DNA from: Methylobacterium gnaphalii
GTDB taxonomy: Bacteria > Pseudomonadota > Alphaproteobacteria > Rhizobiales > Beijerinckiaceae
Direction: 5' to 3'
NCBI RefSeq assembly: GCF_007992215.1
Contig: NZ_BJZV01000022.1
Location: 1 to 64,000 of the forward strand
Length of the DNA stretch: 64,000 bases
Positions 22,203-29,512 of this stretch are shown here, in pieces; position 1 is the stretch's first letter, and each line of letters starts with the position of its first letter. The translations under genes were made by a program, and so were the position numbers. Under the pieces are notes generated by a model. It was not told the DNA's origin. It saw only the letters and a program-made list of their open reading frames with translations, and did no database searches.

Positions 22203-22522
22203 CCGCATCCCCAGACCCGAAAGACGCGCTGCGGGAGGCGCTGATCGAATTCTGGGTGAGCCAGATGGCGATCTTCAGCCCAGAAGCCGAGGCGAAAATG
22301 CGAGCGGATTTCGCTAGGCAAGCCGATCGCCTTATCGCCGGCCCTCTCGCTCCGGCCCTCGCCACCATCGCCGCCCTGCGCGCCGCCATCCAAGAAGTCC
22401 GCACAACCGTTGCGGAGGCGGATCAGACGCCTCGCGTCGATTGGAAAGGCCGCCGCGCGCACATCCTCGATCTGACCCGCGCCGCTCTCAACCCAGGAGG
22501 CTCCGATGCCAGCAACGGGTAA
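22199..22522 (+). CDS. Phage protein of unknown function (107 aa)
   Basis: A mostly helical protein: PDPKDALREALIEFWVSQMA, then ALATIAALRAAIQEVRTTVA and RAHILDLTRAALNPGG. The ATG overlaps the DUF3850 stop (ATGA). The pattern is common among small phage proteins that follow ASCH/DUF3850 genes, but no function is known. Confidence 0.65.
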   Translation: MTASPDPKDALREALIEFWVSQMAIFSPEAEAKMRADFARQADRLIAGPLAPALATIAALRAAIQEVRTTVAEADQTPRVDWKGRRAHILDLTRAALNPGGSDASNG

Positions 22523-22811
22523 TCTGCGGGGGCTGGCGGACAAGCTGGAGCGGCAACTGCCTCAACGCGCGGACGAGGGGCAGCGCCCCCTGCTCGCTCT
22601 GGCGAACGAAGAATGGGCTCTCGTGATCGCCGCCCTCCGCGACAGCACCGACCCGAGCCAGGACCGGGGCGCGAAGATGCGGGAGCAGAAGCCAGTATTG
22701 AGAGAACTCGCTCCTGAAGAGAGGGAAGCCAGAGCGCGAGCCTTGGCCGATGCGGAGCGCCGTCGGCGCGAGGATGATCTGCGGAAACGCGGACTCGGGG
22801 GTGCGCTATGA
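22506..22811 (+). CDS. Phage protein of unknown function (101 aa)
   Basis: Starts MPATGNLRGLADKLERQLPQ with GGAGG upstream inside the end of the previous gene (17-base overlap). The second half is a strongly charged helix rich in Glu and Arg (EREARARALADAERRRREDD in part). Its end overlaps the next gene by 4 bases. No domain recognised. Confidence 0.6.
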   Translation: MPATGNLRGLADKLERQLPQRADEGQRPLLALANEEWALVIAALRDSTDPSQDRGAKMREQKPVLRELAPEEREARARALADAERRRREDDLRKRGLGGAL

Positions 22812-23113
22812 GGCGCAACCCGCTCGCCCCTGATGAGATTGCGCGCTGCAAGGCGGCCATGTCCAAGCCAGCACCGATGCAGGCACTTCGGCTCATCGCA
22901 TCGGGCCGCGTCATCATCGAGGTTACCCCTGAAGGCGATATCCTGATCGACAGGTTCGATGGCAAGCGCGTCAGAGACCCTGATCATCCCGATTGCAAGA
23001 TGGGCTTGGCCGGCGCTTGGCCACTATTGGCTGCCGGCATGATCGACGAGTTCGGCGTGATCACCGAAGCCGGCCGCCTTGCTCTGTCCGAACGCGAAGG
23101 AGGGGAGCGGTGA
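22808..23113 (+). CDS. Phage protein of unknown function (101 aa)
   Basis: MRRNPLAPDEIARCKAAMSK then LIASGRVIIEVTPEGDILID and a C-terminal GAWPLLAAGMIDEFGVITEA. The ITEAGRLAL ending resembles the final helix of winged-helix phage proteins, but this is weak. It is linked to both neighbours by 4-base overlaps (ATGA, GTGA). Confidence 0.6.
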   Translation: MRRNPLAPDEIARCKAAMSKPAPMQALRLIASGRVIIEVTPEGDILIDRFDGKRVRDPDHPDCKMGLAGAWPLLAAGMIDEFGVITEAGRLALSEREGGER

Positions 23114-23460
23114 AGTTGGCCCGGCCTGAGACCACAGAGCGGCAGGCATCGCTCGATACCTACTATTTCGCCCGTGGGCCTTGCTGCGCTGGCTGCGACT
23201 GGTGGCGAGCCCATAACTCCCGAGCGGGCGAATGCCATCGCACGCGCATGGTTGCTGGCGTCGACAGATCCGCACCGCTCGGCATCGAGGGCGCCTCGCT
23301 CCGTATTGGCGCCGGCCACGTGATGACGCCTCGCGATCACGTCTGCGGCGAGTTCCGAGACGAGTTCGATTGGTCGAGCTTGCCGCTGCCGTACCGAAAA
23401 CGAGTCGGCGATCCTTCCGCCCTCTCCCAAAAGAACGACGCCAGTGGAGGGGGAGCATGA
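23110..23460 (+). CDS. Cys-rich phage protein, unknown function
   Basis: 116 aa from a GTG in GTGA overlap. The first half contains YYFARGPCCAGCDWWRAHNS and GECHRTRM, and CGEF comes later; the Cys/His spacing could bind zinc. The second half (DEFDWSSLPLPYRKRVGDPS) is polar. It is directly upstream of the excisionase-like gene (ATGA overlap). No family known to me. Confidence 0.6.
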   Translation: MKLARPETTERQASLDTYYFARGPCCAGCDWWRAHNSRAGECHRTRMVAGVDRSAPLGIEGASLRIGAGHVMTPRDHVCGEFRDEFDWSSLPLPYRKRVGDPSALSQKNDASGGGA

Positions 23461-23837
23461 AGGCGCGGCGATCTGTTGAACCGGGCCTGCTCACCATCAC
23501 GCAGGCCGCCGATTCCCTCGGCATGAGCGAGAAGACTCTGCGCGTCTACATGCGCCGGGGAGAGGTCAAGCACATCGCTTTCGGCCACGGCTTGCAGCGC
23601 CAACGCCGCATGTTTCACCCTGACGATCTCGCCGCCTTCGTTGATCGGCAGCGCCGGAGCACCCCATGTCAGTCTATCGACCAAGGAACGCCAAGACAGG
23701 AGAGTTCGCGTCCCCGTTCTACCACTATGACTTCCAACACCGAGGTCATCGGTTTCACGGCACGACGGAATGCCGCGTTAAACGGGATGCCGAAAAAGTC
23801 GAGCAGCGGAAGAGGATCGAGGCCCGGGAATATGTGA
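23457..23837 (+). CDS. xis: Excisionase-like winged HTH protein
   Basis: 126 aa. Residues about 10-65 form a MerR-like winged helix-turn-helix: LLTITQAADSLGMSEKTLRV, YMRRGEVKHIAFG and RRMFHPDDLAAFVDRQRRS, the usual form of phage Xis proteins and plasmid excisionases. The last about 57 residues lie in the 172-base overlap with integrase and are Ser/Arg-rich without fold. Xis would bend attachment-site DNA and direct integrase to excision. The overlap couples its translation with integrase. Confidence 0.78.
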   Translation: MKARRSVEPGLLTITQAADSLGMSEKTLRVYMRRGEVKHIAFGHGLQRQRRMFHPDDLAAFVDRQRRSTPCQSIDQGTPRQESSRPRSTTMTSNTEVIGFTARRNAALNGMPKKSSSGRGSRPGNM

Positions 23838-24871
23838 ACGGGCTCGGCCAGAAAATCGACGCGCCGATGACCTTCGACGTCGCGGCCGATCGGTTCTGGG
23901 AAGAGGTCGGCAAGTACTACAACGGCAACGCTCGCGAGACGTTCGAGGCGTCGATCTGGTGGCTTGTCGGGCAGATCGGCGCGAACACGCTTCTACCGGA
24001 CATCACCAGCCAAGTTGTCGCCAAGGCCGTCGCCAGGCGCCGTGGCGAGTTCGCCAAGAACCGCACGATGCTGGTCGACGGCGAGCGCGTGCCGCGGCGG
24101 GTCACAAACAGCACCGTCAACCGCACGGTCACCGAGCCCTTGCGCGCGATCCTGTCGCGAGCCCGGAAGATCTGGCTCGTGCCCGTTGCCGAGATCAACT
24201 GGGCCAACCACCGGTTGAAGGAGCCGAAGGAGCGCGTCCGCGAAGCCAGCATCGACGAGGAAGATCGCATCCTCGCTGTCCTGCCGGCCGACTATCAGAT
24301 CGTCGTGAGGTTCGCCCTTGCGTCCGGTTGTCGGCTTGCCGAGGTCGTCGGACTGCTCTGGTCGGACATTGATTGGGGCGAGCGCCAGATCACCGTGCGC
24401 GGCAAAGGCGACAAGGTCGACCGGATACCGCTGACGGCCGGGATGCGCGAGCTGCTGTTCCCGCTTCAGGACCAGCACGAGACAAAGGTCTTCACCTACG
24501 CCTGCCGGAAGAAGCGCGGCGCCCGCCAAGTCGGGGACCGGCTGCCGGTGACCTACGAGGGCTTGAAGACGACGTGGCGGCGCTCGCTGGCAAAATCAGG
24601 CGTGACCGACTTCCGGTTCCATGACAACCGCCACACGGCCGCGACCCGCCTGCTCCGGGCCGGCGCGAACCTGAAGCACGTCCAGCATCTGCTCCGGCAC
24701 GAGGACATCGCGACGACGACGAAATACGCGCACGTCACGAACGACGATCTGCGGGACGCGATGGACGCTCAGGAGGCTCGGCACGCGGCGGCCCGAAGCA
24801 AGAAATCCCCGAAAATCCCCGAAATCGCACCGGGCACAGAGATTGAGGAGGCGGCGAGCGCCGTAAAGTGA
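23666..24871 (+). CDS. int: Phage tyrosine-family integrase
   Basis: 401 aa. An N-terminal arm-binding part (about 1-60) and core-binding SAM-like part (about 68-190) precede the catalytic domain. The catalytic set is visible: first Arg in SGCRLAEVVGL (about 231), Lys in the VRGKGDKVDRIPL hairpin, HDNRHTAATRLLRAG (His and second Arg, about 319-333), LLRHEDIATTTKYAH with the Tyr nucleophile near 356. It recombines attP with a tRNA gene. The tRNA-Pro fragment starts 60 bases after its stop, fixing the attachment site. Confidence 0.96.
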   Translation: MSVYRPRNAKTGEFASPFYHYDFQHRGHRFHGTTECRVKRDAEKVEQRKRIEAREYVNGLGQKIDAPMTFDVAADRFWEEVGKYYNGNARETFEASIWWLVGQIGANTLLPDITSQVVAKAVARRRGEFAKNRTMLVDGERVPRRVTNSTVNRTVTEPLRAILSRARKIWLVPVAEINWANHRLKEPKERVREASIDEEDRILAVLPADYQIVVRFALASGCRLAEVVGLLWSDIDWGERQITVRGKGDKVDRIPLTAGMRELLFPLQDQHETKVFTYACRKKRGARQVGDRLPVTYEGLKTTWRRSLAKSGVTDFRFHDNRHTAATRLLRAGANLKHVQHLLRHEDIATTTKYAHVTNDDLRDAMDAQEARHAAARSKKSPKIPEIAPGTEIEEAASAVK

Positions 24872-24930
24872 TATGAATGACAGTGACTTACAGGATGGCT
24901 TGAGGTGGGCAATGCGTCGTTGGCCGACCG

Positions 24931-24970
24931 CTCCCAAACCAGATGCGCTACCAGACTGCGCTACACCCCG
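24931..24970 (-). pseudogene. 5' half of tRNA-Pro(UGG), attachment-site junction (attR)
   Basis: Read on the minus strand from 24970: acceptor CGGGGTG, TA, D-arm GCGCAGTCTGGTAGCGC, then TCTGG and the loop TTTGGGA with anticodon TGG. After this the sequence (GCGGTCGGCC) no longer pairs with the anticodon stem, and no T-arm or CCA end follows. The host-side half of the gene is thus kept and the other half replaced by phage DNA, placing the crossover in the anticodon loop. Confidence 0.8.
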
Positions 24971-25052
24971 ACACGCTGACGCGCGGTACGGACCTACGAT
25001 TTTGCCCCTCGCAGGGCAAGCTGTAGCCAGTGAGACAAGGGCCACAGCCGAC

Positions 25053-25083
25053 AAAAAAGCCCGCCCGGCGTAGACCGGGCGAG
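25053..25083 (-). terminator. Rho-independent terminator after the secreted repeat protein
   Basis: On the minus strand CGCCCGG, a 6-base loop and CCGGGCG form a 7-bp GC stem (25081-25062) followed by a T6 run (25058-25053). It lies 26 bases after the stop of the gene at 25109-25495. Confidence 0.85.
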
Positions 25084-25108
25084 CTCATGAAGCGGCCGCG
25101 TCGTAGGA

Positions 25109-25495
25109 TCAGCAGTCGTCGCTCTTGTCGCCGGCCGTCTGCTTGACGGTCGTATCGTTCATGGCGCCGACGGTGCCAGGCGAAGCAGGCTGGTTACCGC
25201 CGGCTAGGTTCTTCGAACCTTCCTCGGCCTTATTGCCCTTCGTGCCGTCTTTCTCAGCCGTCTGGGTCGCCTGGTTGGCGCCGGCATTGTTCATCGCGCC
25301 AACCGTCCCCGGCGAAGCTGGCTGGTTGCCACCCGCGGTGTTCTTGCTGGACTTATCGACGTCGGAACTCTTTGGATTAACGGCCTCGTTGGGGCTTTTG
25401 CCCTTATCAGCCGTATGGCACGGTGCAGCCACAGCAGCCGACGCGCTCAACAGCAGCGCAGCAGCGAGGTTCGCGCCAAGCTTAAATCTCTTCAC
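25109..25495 (-). CDS. Secreted small protein with duplicated GGNQPASPGTVGAMN motif
   Basis: 128 aa from a GTG preceded by GGAGG; a longer upstream frame lacks such a site. The signal peptide is VKRFKLGANLAAALLLSASA with cleavage near AVAA-PC. The mature protein is Lys/Asn/Gly-rich and carries two copies of AGGNQPASPGTVGAMN about 40 residues apart, with Cys at both ends. Similar small exported proteins are seen in Methylobacterium and Bradyrhizobium; function unknown. It is the first host gene next to the prophage and has its own terminator. Confidence 0.75.
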   Translation of the reverse strand: MKRFKLGANLAAALLLSASAAVAAPCHTADKGKSPNEAVNPKSSDVDKSSKNTAGGNQPASPGTVGAMNNAGANQATQTAEKDGTKGNKAEEGSKNLAGGNQPASPGTVGAMNDTTVKQTAGDKSDDC

Positions 25496-25852
25496 GGATT
25501 TCCTCCAGATTTTTTGAACTGGAGGAGGAAGCGGCAATGTAGCGGCGATGTTCCAGCAAAAAACGAGCGTCGCGATATTTACAACGACGATCTTCCATAA
25601 CCGCACAAGACATTTGTACGCTATCGGACGTTCCTGAACATGGATTTAAGCCAGTGCTCTCGGAAGCATCGGCAAAGCTTGCAGCACCCAGCCAGCGCCA
25701 GAAATGATCAGACTCGCTCCCGCGAGACGCGATGAGGCAGGCATGCCTGGCGGCCTCGTGATCCCCCACCCCTTCGACGCCGTTCGCGACCACTGTATTG
25801 GCCGTTCACGACGAGTGGGGCGCGGGATCACAGGTTGTTGCGACCCACCGGA
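25496..25852. other. Intergenic region between the secreted protein and minE
   Basis: About 350 bases. It contains the promoter-proximal region of the secreted protein (minus strand) and the end of minE. Short frames exist on both strands but lack start signals and protein-like composition. No terminator with U-tract was found for the min operon. Confidence 0.5.
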
Positions 25853-26122
25853 TCAGGCGGAGGCGCGGAGCGGAGCAGCGTCGACGGGGATCTCGATATC
25901 CACGCCGAGCGTCGAGACGCCTTGGCCGCGCTCCAGCTTGATCTGCACCTTGTCGGCGTCGACCTTCACGTGCTTGGCGATCACTGCAAGGATCTCCTCG
26001 CGCAACGTAATCACGAGGTCGGGACGGCCAGTCTCGGACCGCTCATGCGCAATGATGAGCTGAAGGCGCTCGCGGGCGGCGGATGCCGAACCGCGGGGCT
26101 TGAGGAATGCTAGAACACTCAT
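25853..26122 (-). CDS. minE: Cell division topological specificity factor MinE
   Basis: 89 aa from the ATG overlapping the minD stop (ATGA). The N-terminal MSVLAFLKPRGSASAARERL is the MinD-binding helix with the RERLQLIIAHER continuation, and the C-terminal dimerisation domain follows (LREEILAVIAKHVKVDADKV, then GVDIEIPV). It stimulates MinD ATPase and drives the oscillation that leaves mid-cell free of MinC. Last gene of the minCDE operon. Confidence 0.96.
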   Translation of the reverse strand: MSVLAFLKPRGSASAARERLQLIIAHERSETGRPDLVITLREEILAVIAKHVKVDADKVQIKLERGQGVSTLGVDIEIPVDAAPLRASA

Positions 26123-26934
26123 GCGGCCCTCCGGGTAAACAGCTTGTTGATCAGGGACTTGCGATCGGATGGGATTGACATCGCAACGGTCTCGCCCTTC
26201 AGGCGCCGCACCGCGTCGATATAGGCGCGGGATGGGGCGCAGAGCGGGTTGTTCAGGGTCACCGGGCACCCGACGTTCGAGGCGCGGAGCACTTCAAGGC
26301 TCTCCGGGATGATCGCGAGCAGCGGGATCGAGAGGATCTCAAGCACGTCATCGACCTTGAGCATGTCACCGCGGTCGGCGCGGGCGGGGTCGAAGCGGGT
26401 GAGGATCAGGTGCTTCTCGACCTGTTCGCCCTTCTCAGCGCGCACCGTCTTGGAGTCGAGCAGACCGATGATCCGGTCCGAGTCACGCACCGAGGAGACC
26501 TCGGGGTTGGTGACGACAACGGCAACGTCGGCGTGGCGCATGGCCAGCTGGGCGCCGCGCTCGATGCCGGCCGGGCTGTCGCAGACGATCCAGTCGAACT
26601 TCTCGCGCAGTTCGCCGATGACGCGCTCGACGCCGGCATCGGTGAGAGCGTCCTTGTCACGGGTCTGCGAGGCTGGCAGCAGGGCGAGGTTCTCGAGCCG
26701 CTTGTCACGGATCAGGGCCTGCGGGAGCTTGGCGTCGCCATTGGTGACGTTGATGAGGTCGTAGACCACGCGGCGCTCGGCGCCCATGATCAGGTCGAGG
26801 TTGCGCAGGCCGACGTCGAAATCGATGACGCAGACCTTCTCGCCGGCTTGGGCAAGCGCCGCACCGAGAGCGGCAGTGGTGGTGGTCTTGCCGACACCAC
26901 CCTTTCCGGATGTCACACAGAGAACCTTGGCCAT
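26119..26934 (-). CDS. minD: Septum site-determining ATPase MinD
   Basis: 271 aa from the ATG giving MAKVLCVTSGKGGVGKTTTT; a longer frame upstream reads through the minC end and is not used. It has the deviant Walker A (GKGGVGKTT, 10-18), IDFDVGLRNLD (about 38-48), DSPAGIERGAQLAM, and the C-terminal amphipathic membrane-targeting helix SLINKLFTRRAA. It binds the membrane in the ATP form, recruits MinC and is released by MinE. The gap to minC is 47 bases. Confidence 0.97.
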   Translation of the reverse strand: MAKVLCVTSGKGGVGKTTTTAALGAALAQAGEKVCVIDFDVGLRNLDLIMGAERRVVYDLINVTNGDAKLPQALIRDKRLENLALLPASQTRDKDALTDAGVERVIGELREKFDWIVCDSPAGIERGAQLAMRHADVAVVVTNPEVSSVRDSDRIIGLLDSKTVRAEKGEQVEKHLILTRFDPARADRGDMLKVDDVLEILSIPLLAIIPESLEVLRASNVGCPVTLNNPLCAPSRAYIDAVRRLKGETVAMSIPSDRKSLINKLFTRRAA

Positions 26935-26981
26935 CTGATCGTTTCCCTTGAAGCCAATGCGTTGTTGTCGTGGAGCGCCGC

Positions 26982-27707
26982 TCAGATGAGCGGCGCAATC
27001 TTGATCGCGCCGCCGTCGAGCCAGATCTGCGCCGCCTGGCCGCGCAGATGGTTGCCCATGTCCTCGGCGGTGCGGACGAGGCGGTCGATGCCGAGGAGTT
27101 CGGGTTCGAACTTCCGGCAATAGATGCGGGCGCGCGGATTCTTGGCGGCACCGGCGATGACCCGGCCGCGCAACGCGCCGTAGACGTGGACGGAACCGCC
27201 CGCGAGAATTTCTGCGCCGGACGAGATGGAGCCCATCACGGTCACGTCGCCCTCGCGATGGATAATCGTCTGGCCGGAGCGCACTGAGCCTTCGATCGTG
27301 AGCGAGGTCATCGGAGGTTTTTCCTCCTCGATCACGACCTCGACGGAATCTGGGGCGGGACGGCCATTGATCAGGAAGGGCGGCAGGCCGGCGGAGTCGC
27401 AGGCCGCACCTTCGATTCCAAGGATGCGGATACGCCGGCTCAACAGCTCTGCGATCAGGCTTGCGAGCTCAGAGGTCTCGGAGCCGAGGCCAGCCGCGTC
27501 GAGGATGACACCCTTGCCGTCAAACAATGTCGGCGACCGCTTCAGGGCCTCGTCGAGCAGGGCGAGCCAGCCGGAGACCGGAGCCTGGGGCGCCAGGGCA
27601 AGCGCGCGAAAGACGCGGCCGCGGCAGGCGAAGATGGGAAGTGTAGGAGCAGGGCTCGTCACGGGCGTGAACTTTTCCTTACCGACGAGCCCATTCAGCG
27701 CCGGCAT
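26982..27707 (-). CDS. minC: Septum formation inhibitor MinC
   Basis: 241 aa if the ATG at 27707 is used (MPALNGLVGKEKFT). A GTG 22 codons upstream (27773) is an alternative with no better ribosome site. The N-terminal FtsZ-inhibiting domain covers about 20-110 (RALALAPQAPVSGWLALLDE). The C-terminal beta-helix domain has REGDVTVMGSISSGAEILAG and GSVHVYGALRGRV, ending in RAEDMGNHL-like segment AEDMGNHLRGQAAQIWL. It blocks Z-ring formation at the poles when bound to MinD. Confidence 0.93.
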   Translation of the reverse strand: MPALNGLVGKEKFTPVTSPAPTLPIFACRGRVFRALALAPQAPVSGWLALLDEALKRSPTLFDGKGVILDAAGLGSETSELASLIAELLSRRIRILGIEGAACDSAGLPPFLINGRPAPDSVEVVIEEEKPPMTSLTIEGSVRSGQTIIHREGDVTVMGSISSGAEILAGGSVHVYGALRGRVIAGAAKNPRARIYCRKFEPELLGIDRLVRTAEDMGNHLRGQAAQIWLDGGAIKIAPLI

Positions 27708-27956
27708 GGTTACTGCGCAGTTAATTTTTCCCCACGCCCGGCAAATTTTGCCTGGTTCGATCGCGGACACCACATGCGCCCGTCGAGATAAATTCTCGCG
27801 CGCTCAATAACTTATGAAGAATTATAGCCGGGTCATGTCCGTTAAGAATTTGCGAGCGGCACGATCGGGATCGCCTGATCCTGTGATCGGACGAATCAGG
27901 GTGGCGTTCCTAGATCGCGATCCGGCCTCTGCTGCGCCGCTCCGGACGAAGGATGC

Positions 27957-29501
27957 TCAAGCAACCTCGACCCGGCCGTCCAATCCGATGATGCGGGCGA
28001 GGCTGCGCACCCGGTTGAGCAGACGCTCGCCGTCGAGTGGACGCAGCTCGGCCGGCAGCTTGAGCACGACCTTGCCGCTGTCGATGACGAGCGGCGTCCG
28101 CTCCAACACGCCCTCCATGCCCGCGGTGATGGGGAAAGCGACTCGCAGCAGACCAGCGATCAGCCGGGCGCGGTCGAGCAGGCGTGGGCCGGCGAGGTCC
28201 CGCAGGGTCTGGCTCGCCTTTTCCGGGGAAATCCCCTCGTGCCGGAAGTAGCCAGCCAGCGCGAGATAGGCACGACCTGGATGGTCGATGCCAGTGAAGG
28301 AGGCATTGGCGATGACGTTGAGACCCTGCTCGCCACGATAATCCGGATGCGCTCGCCAGTTGATGTCGGACATCAGGCACGCAGCGTGACGCAGCCGGCG
28401 CTCGTCGGCGGTCTCGGGACCATCGAGGGTCGCGACGAAGCGGTCGGTCCAGCCGCACAACTCCTCGCCGTGGCCCGGCGAGCGGGCGCGCTGGTCATTC
28501 AGGACCTCGGCCGCAGCGATCAACGGATCGAGGGCGCGGGTCTCGCGGTCGAGCTGCTCGAAGAGCAGCCCCTCGCGCACGCCGAGCGCGGAGATCGCAA
28601 CCTCGCGCGGGCGGCCGATCTGGATGATCTCTTCGAGCACCACGGCCCCGTAGGCCAGCAGCGGCCGCCGCGCCTCTGAAACCAAATTCTCGACGTCCTG
28701 CAGGGTGCTGGCCTCGCTTTTCTCGACTATGTCGAGGAAGGCGAGCGTATCCTGCGGATCGACCTTGTAGCCGTGCATCACGTGGAGGTCATAGCCACGT
28801 ACTGCCATGTGCAGCTTGGCAAGCGCACGCCAGGTGCCGCCGACGGCGTAGAAGGTTCGCCCGCGCATGGTTTCGAGCTGCGGCTCAGCCTTCTTGAGGT
28901 GCTCGCGGGCGATCTTGCGAGCCTTCTTGGCGGAATCACCAGAGAGATCCTGAAGAGCGAGGCCGCCGAGCGGCATGGTCACGCCCAGCCCCACCGTCGA
29001 TCCCCGCACGTCAACCAGCTCGAGCGAGCCGCCGCCGAGATCGCCGACCACGCCGTCCGGTCCATGGAAGCCAGAGACGATTCCAAGCGCGGAGAGTTCG
29101 GCCTCGCGCCGGCCCGACAGCAGCTCGATGTTCTGGCCTAGAATCTCCTCGGCGGCCTTGATGAAGGCCGGCCCGTTCTCGGCGTCACGCGCGGCCGCCG
29201 TTGCGAGCACGAAGATACGCCCGACCTTGATGGTGTCGCAGAGGACCCGGAACCGGCCGAGAGCATGAAGAGCACGGCGGACCGCCTCGTCGCTCAGGCG
29301 TTTCGTCGAGAAGACACCACGGCCGAGACCGCACAGGACCTTCTCGTTGTAAAGCGGCGTCGGAGCCCGGGTCAGACCGTCATAGGCGACGAGCCGAACC
29401 GAGTTCGAACCGATGTCGATGATGGCAACGGGATATGGCCGATCAGGCATAGGTAGGTCGGCGGCATGTGCCAGCTTCAGGTGAGAACGGATCGGACCCA
29501 T
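27957..29501 (-). CDS. ppx: Exopolyphosphatase (Ppx/GppA family)
   Basis: 514 aa. The ATG at 29501 has AAGGTG just upstream; an internal ATG at 29450 is possible but lacks a site. Phosphate-binding loops of the ASKHA fold: VAIIDIGSNSVRLVAYDG (about 25-42) and GDLGGGSLELV (about 157-167). The family removes terminal phosphates from polyphosphate or hydrolyses pppGpp. It starts 12 bases after ppk, so synthesis and degradation enzymes are co-transcribed. Confidence 0.92.
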   Translation of the reverse strand: MGPIRSHLKLAHAADLPMPDRPYPVAIIDIGSNSVRLVAYDGLTRAPTPLYNEKVLCGLGRGVFSTKRLSDEAVRRALHALGRFRVLCDTIKVGRIFVLATAAARDAENGPAFIKAAEEILGQNIELLSGRREAELSALGIVSGFHGPDGVVGDLGGGSLELVDVRGSTVGLGVTMPLGGLALQDLSGDSAKKARKIAREHLKKAEPQLETMRGRTFYAVGGTWRALAKLHMAVRGYDLHVMHGYKVDPQDTLAFLDIVEKSEASTLQDVENLVSEARRPLLAYGAVVLEEIIQIGRPREVAISALGVREGLLFEQLDRETRALDPLIAAAEVLNDQRARSPGHGEELCGWTDRFVATLDGPETADERRLRHAACLMSDINWRAHPDYRGEQGLNVIANASFTGIDHPGRAYLALAGYFRHEGISPEKASQTLRDLAGPRLLDRARLIAGLLRVAFPITAGMEGVLERTPLVIDSGKVVLKLPAELRPLDGERLLNRVRSLARIIGLDGRVEVA

Positions 29502-29512
29502 GCGTCACCTTC

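Larger units (their letters stand above)
1..24940. mobile_element. Prophage (right part), HK97-type head module, tyrosine-integrase family
   Basis: The stretch holds a coherent temperate-phage genome: capsid, capsid protease, portal, terminase subunits, replication genes, Cro- and CI-like repressors, excisionase-like protein and integrase. The right boundary is placed at the tRNA-Pro fragment (24931-24970), because integrase ends at 24871 and the 5' half of a tRNA follows. The left boundary is outside the window; tail, holin and endolysin genes are not seen. Most early genes overlap by ATGA or TGATG, as expected for tightly packed phage operons. All core genes look intact, so it may be inducible, but that is inference. 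Confidence 0.93.

Noticed and set aside
24596..25054. Minus-strand ORF running through the tRNA-Pro fragment and integrase end
   Set aside because: It translates tRNA sequence and the antisense of integrase; no coding evidence.
26119..27120. Extended MinD with 62 extra N-terminal residues
   Set aside because: The extension is Arg/His/Pro-rich and antisense-like over the minC end; MinD proteins start at MAKVLCVTSGKGG.
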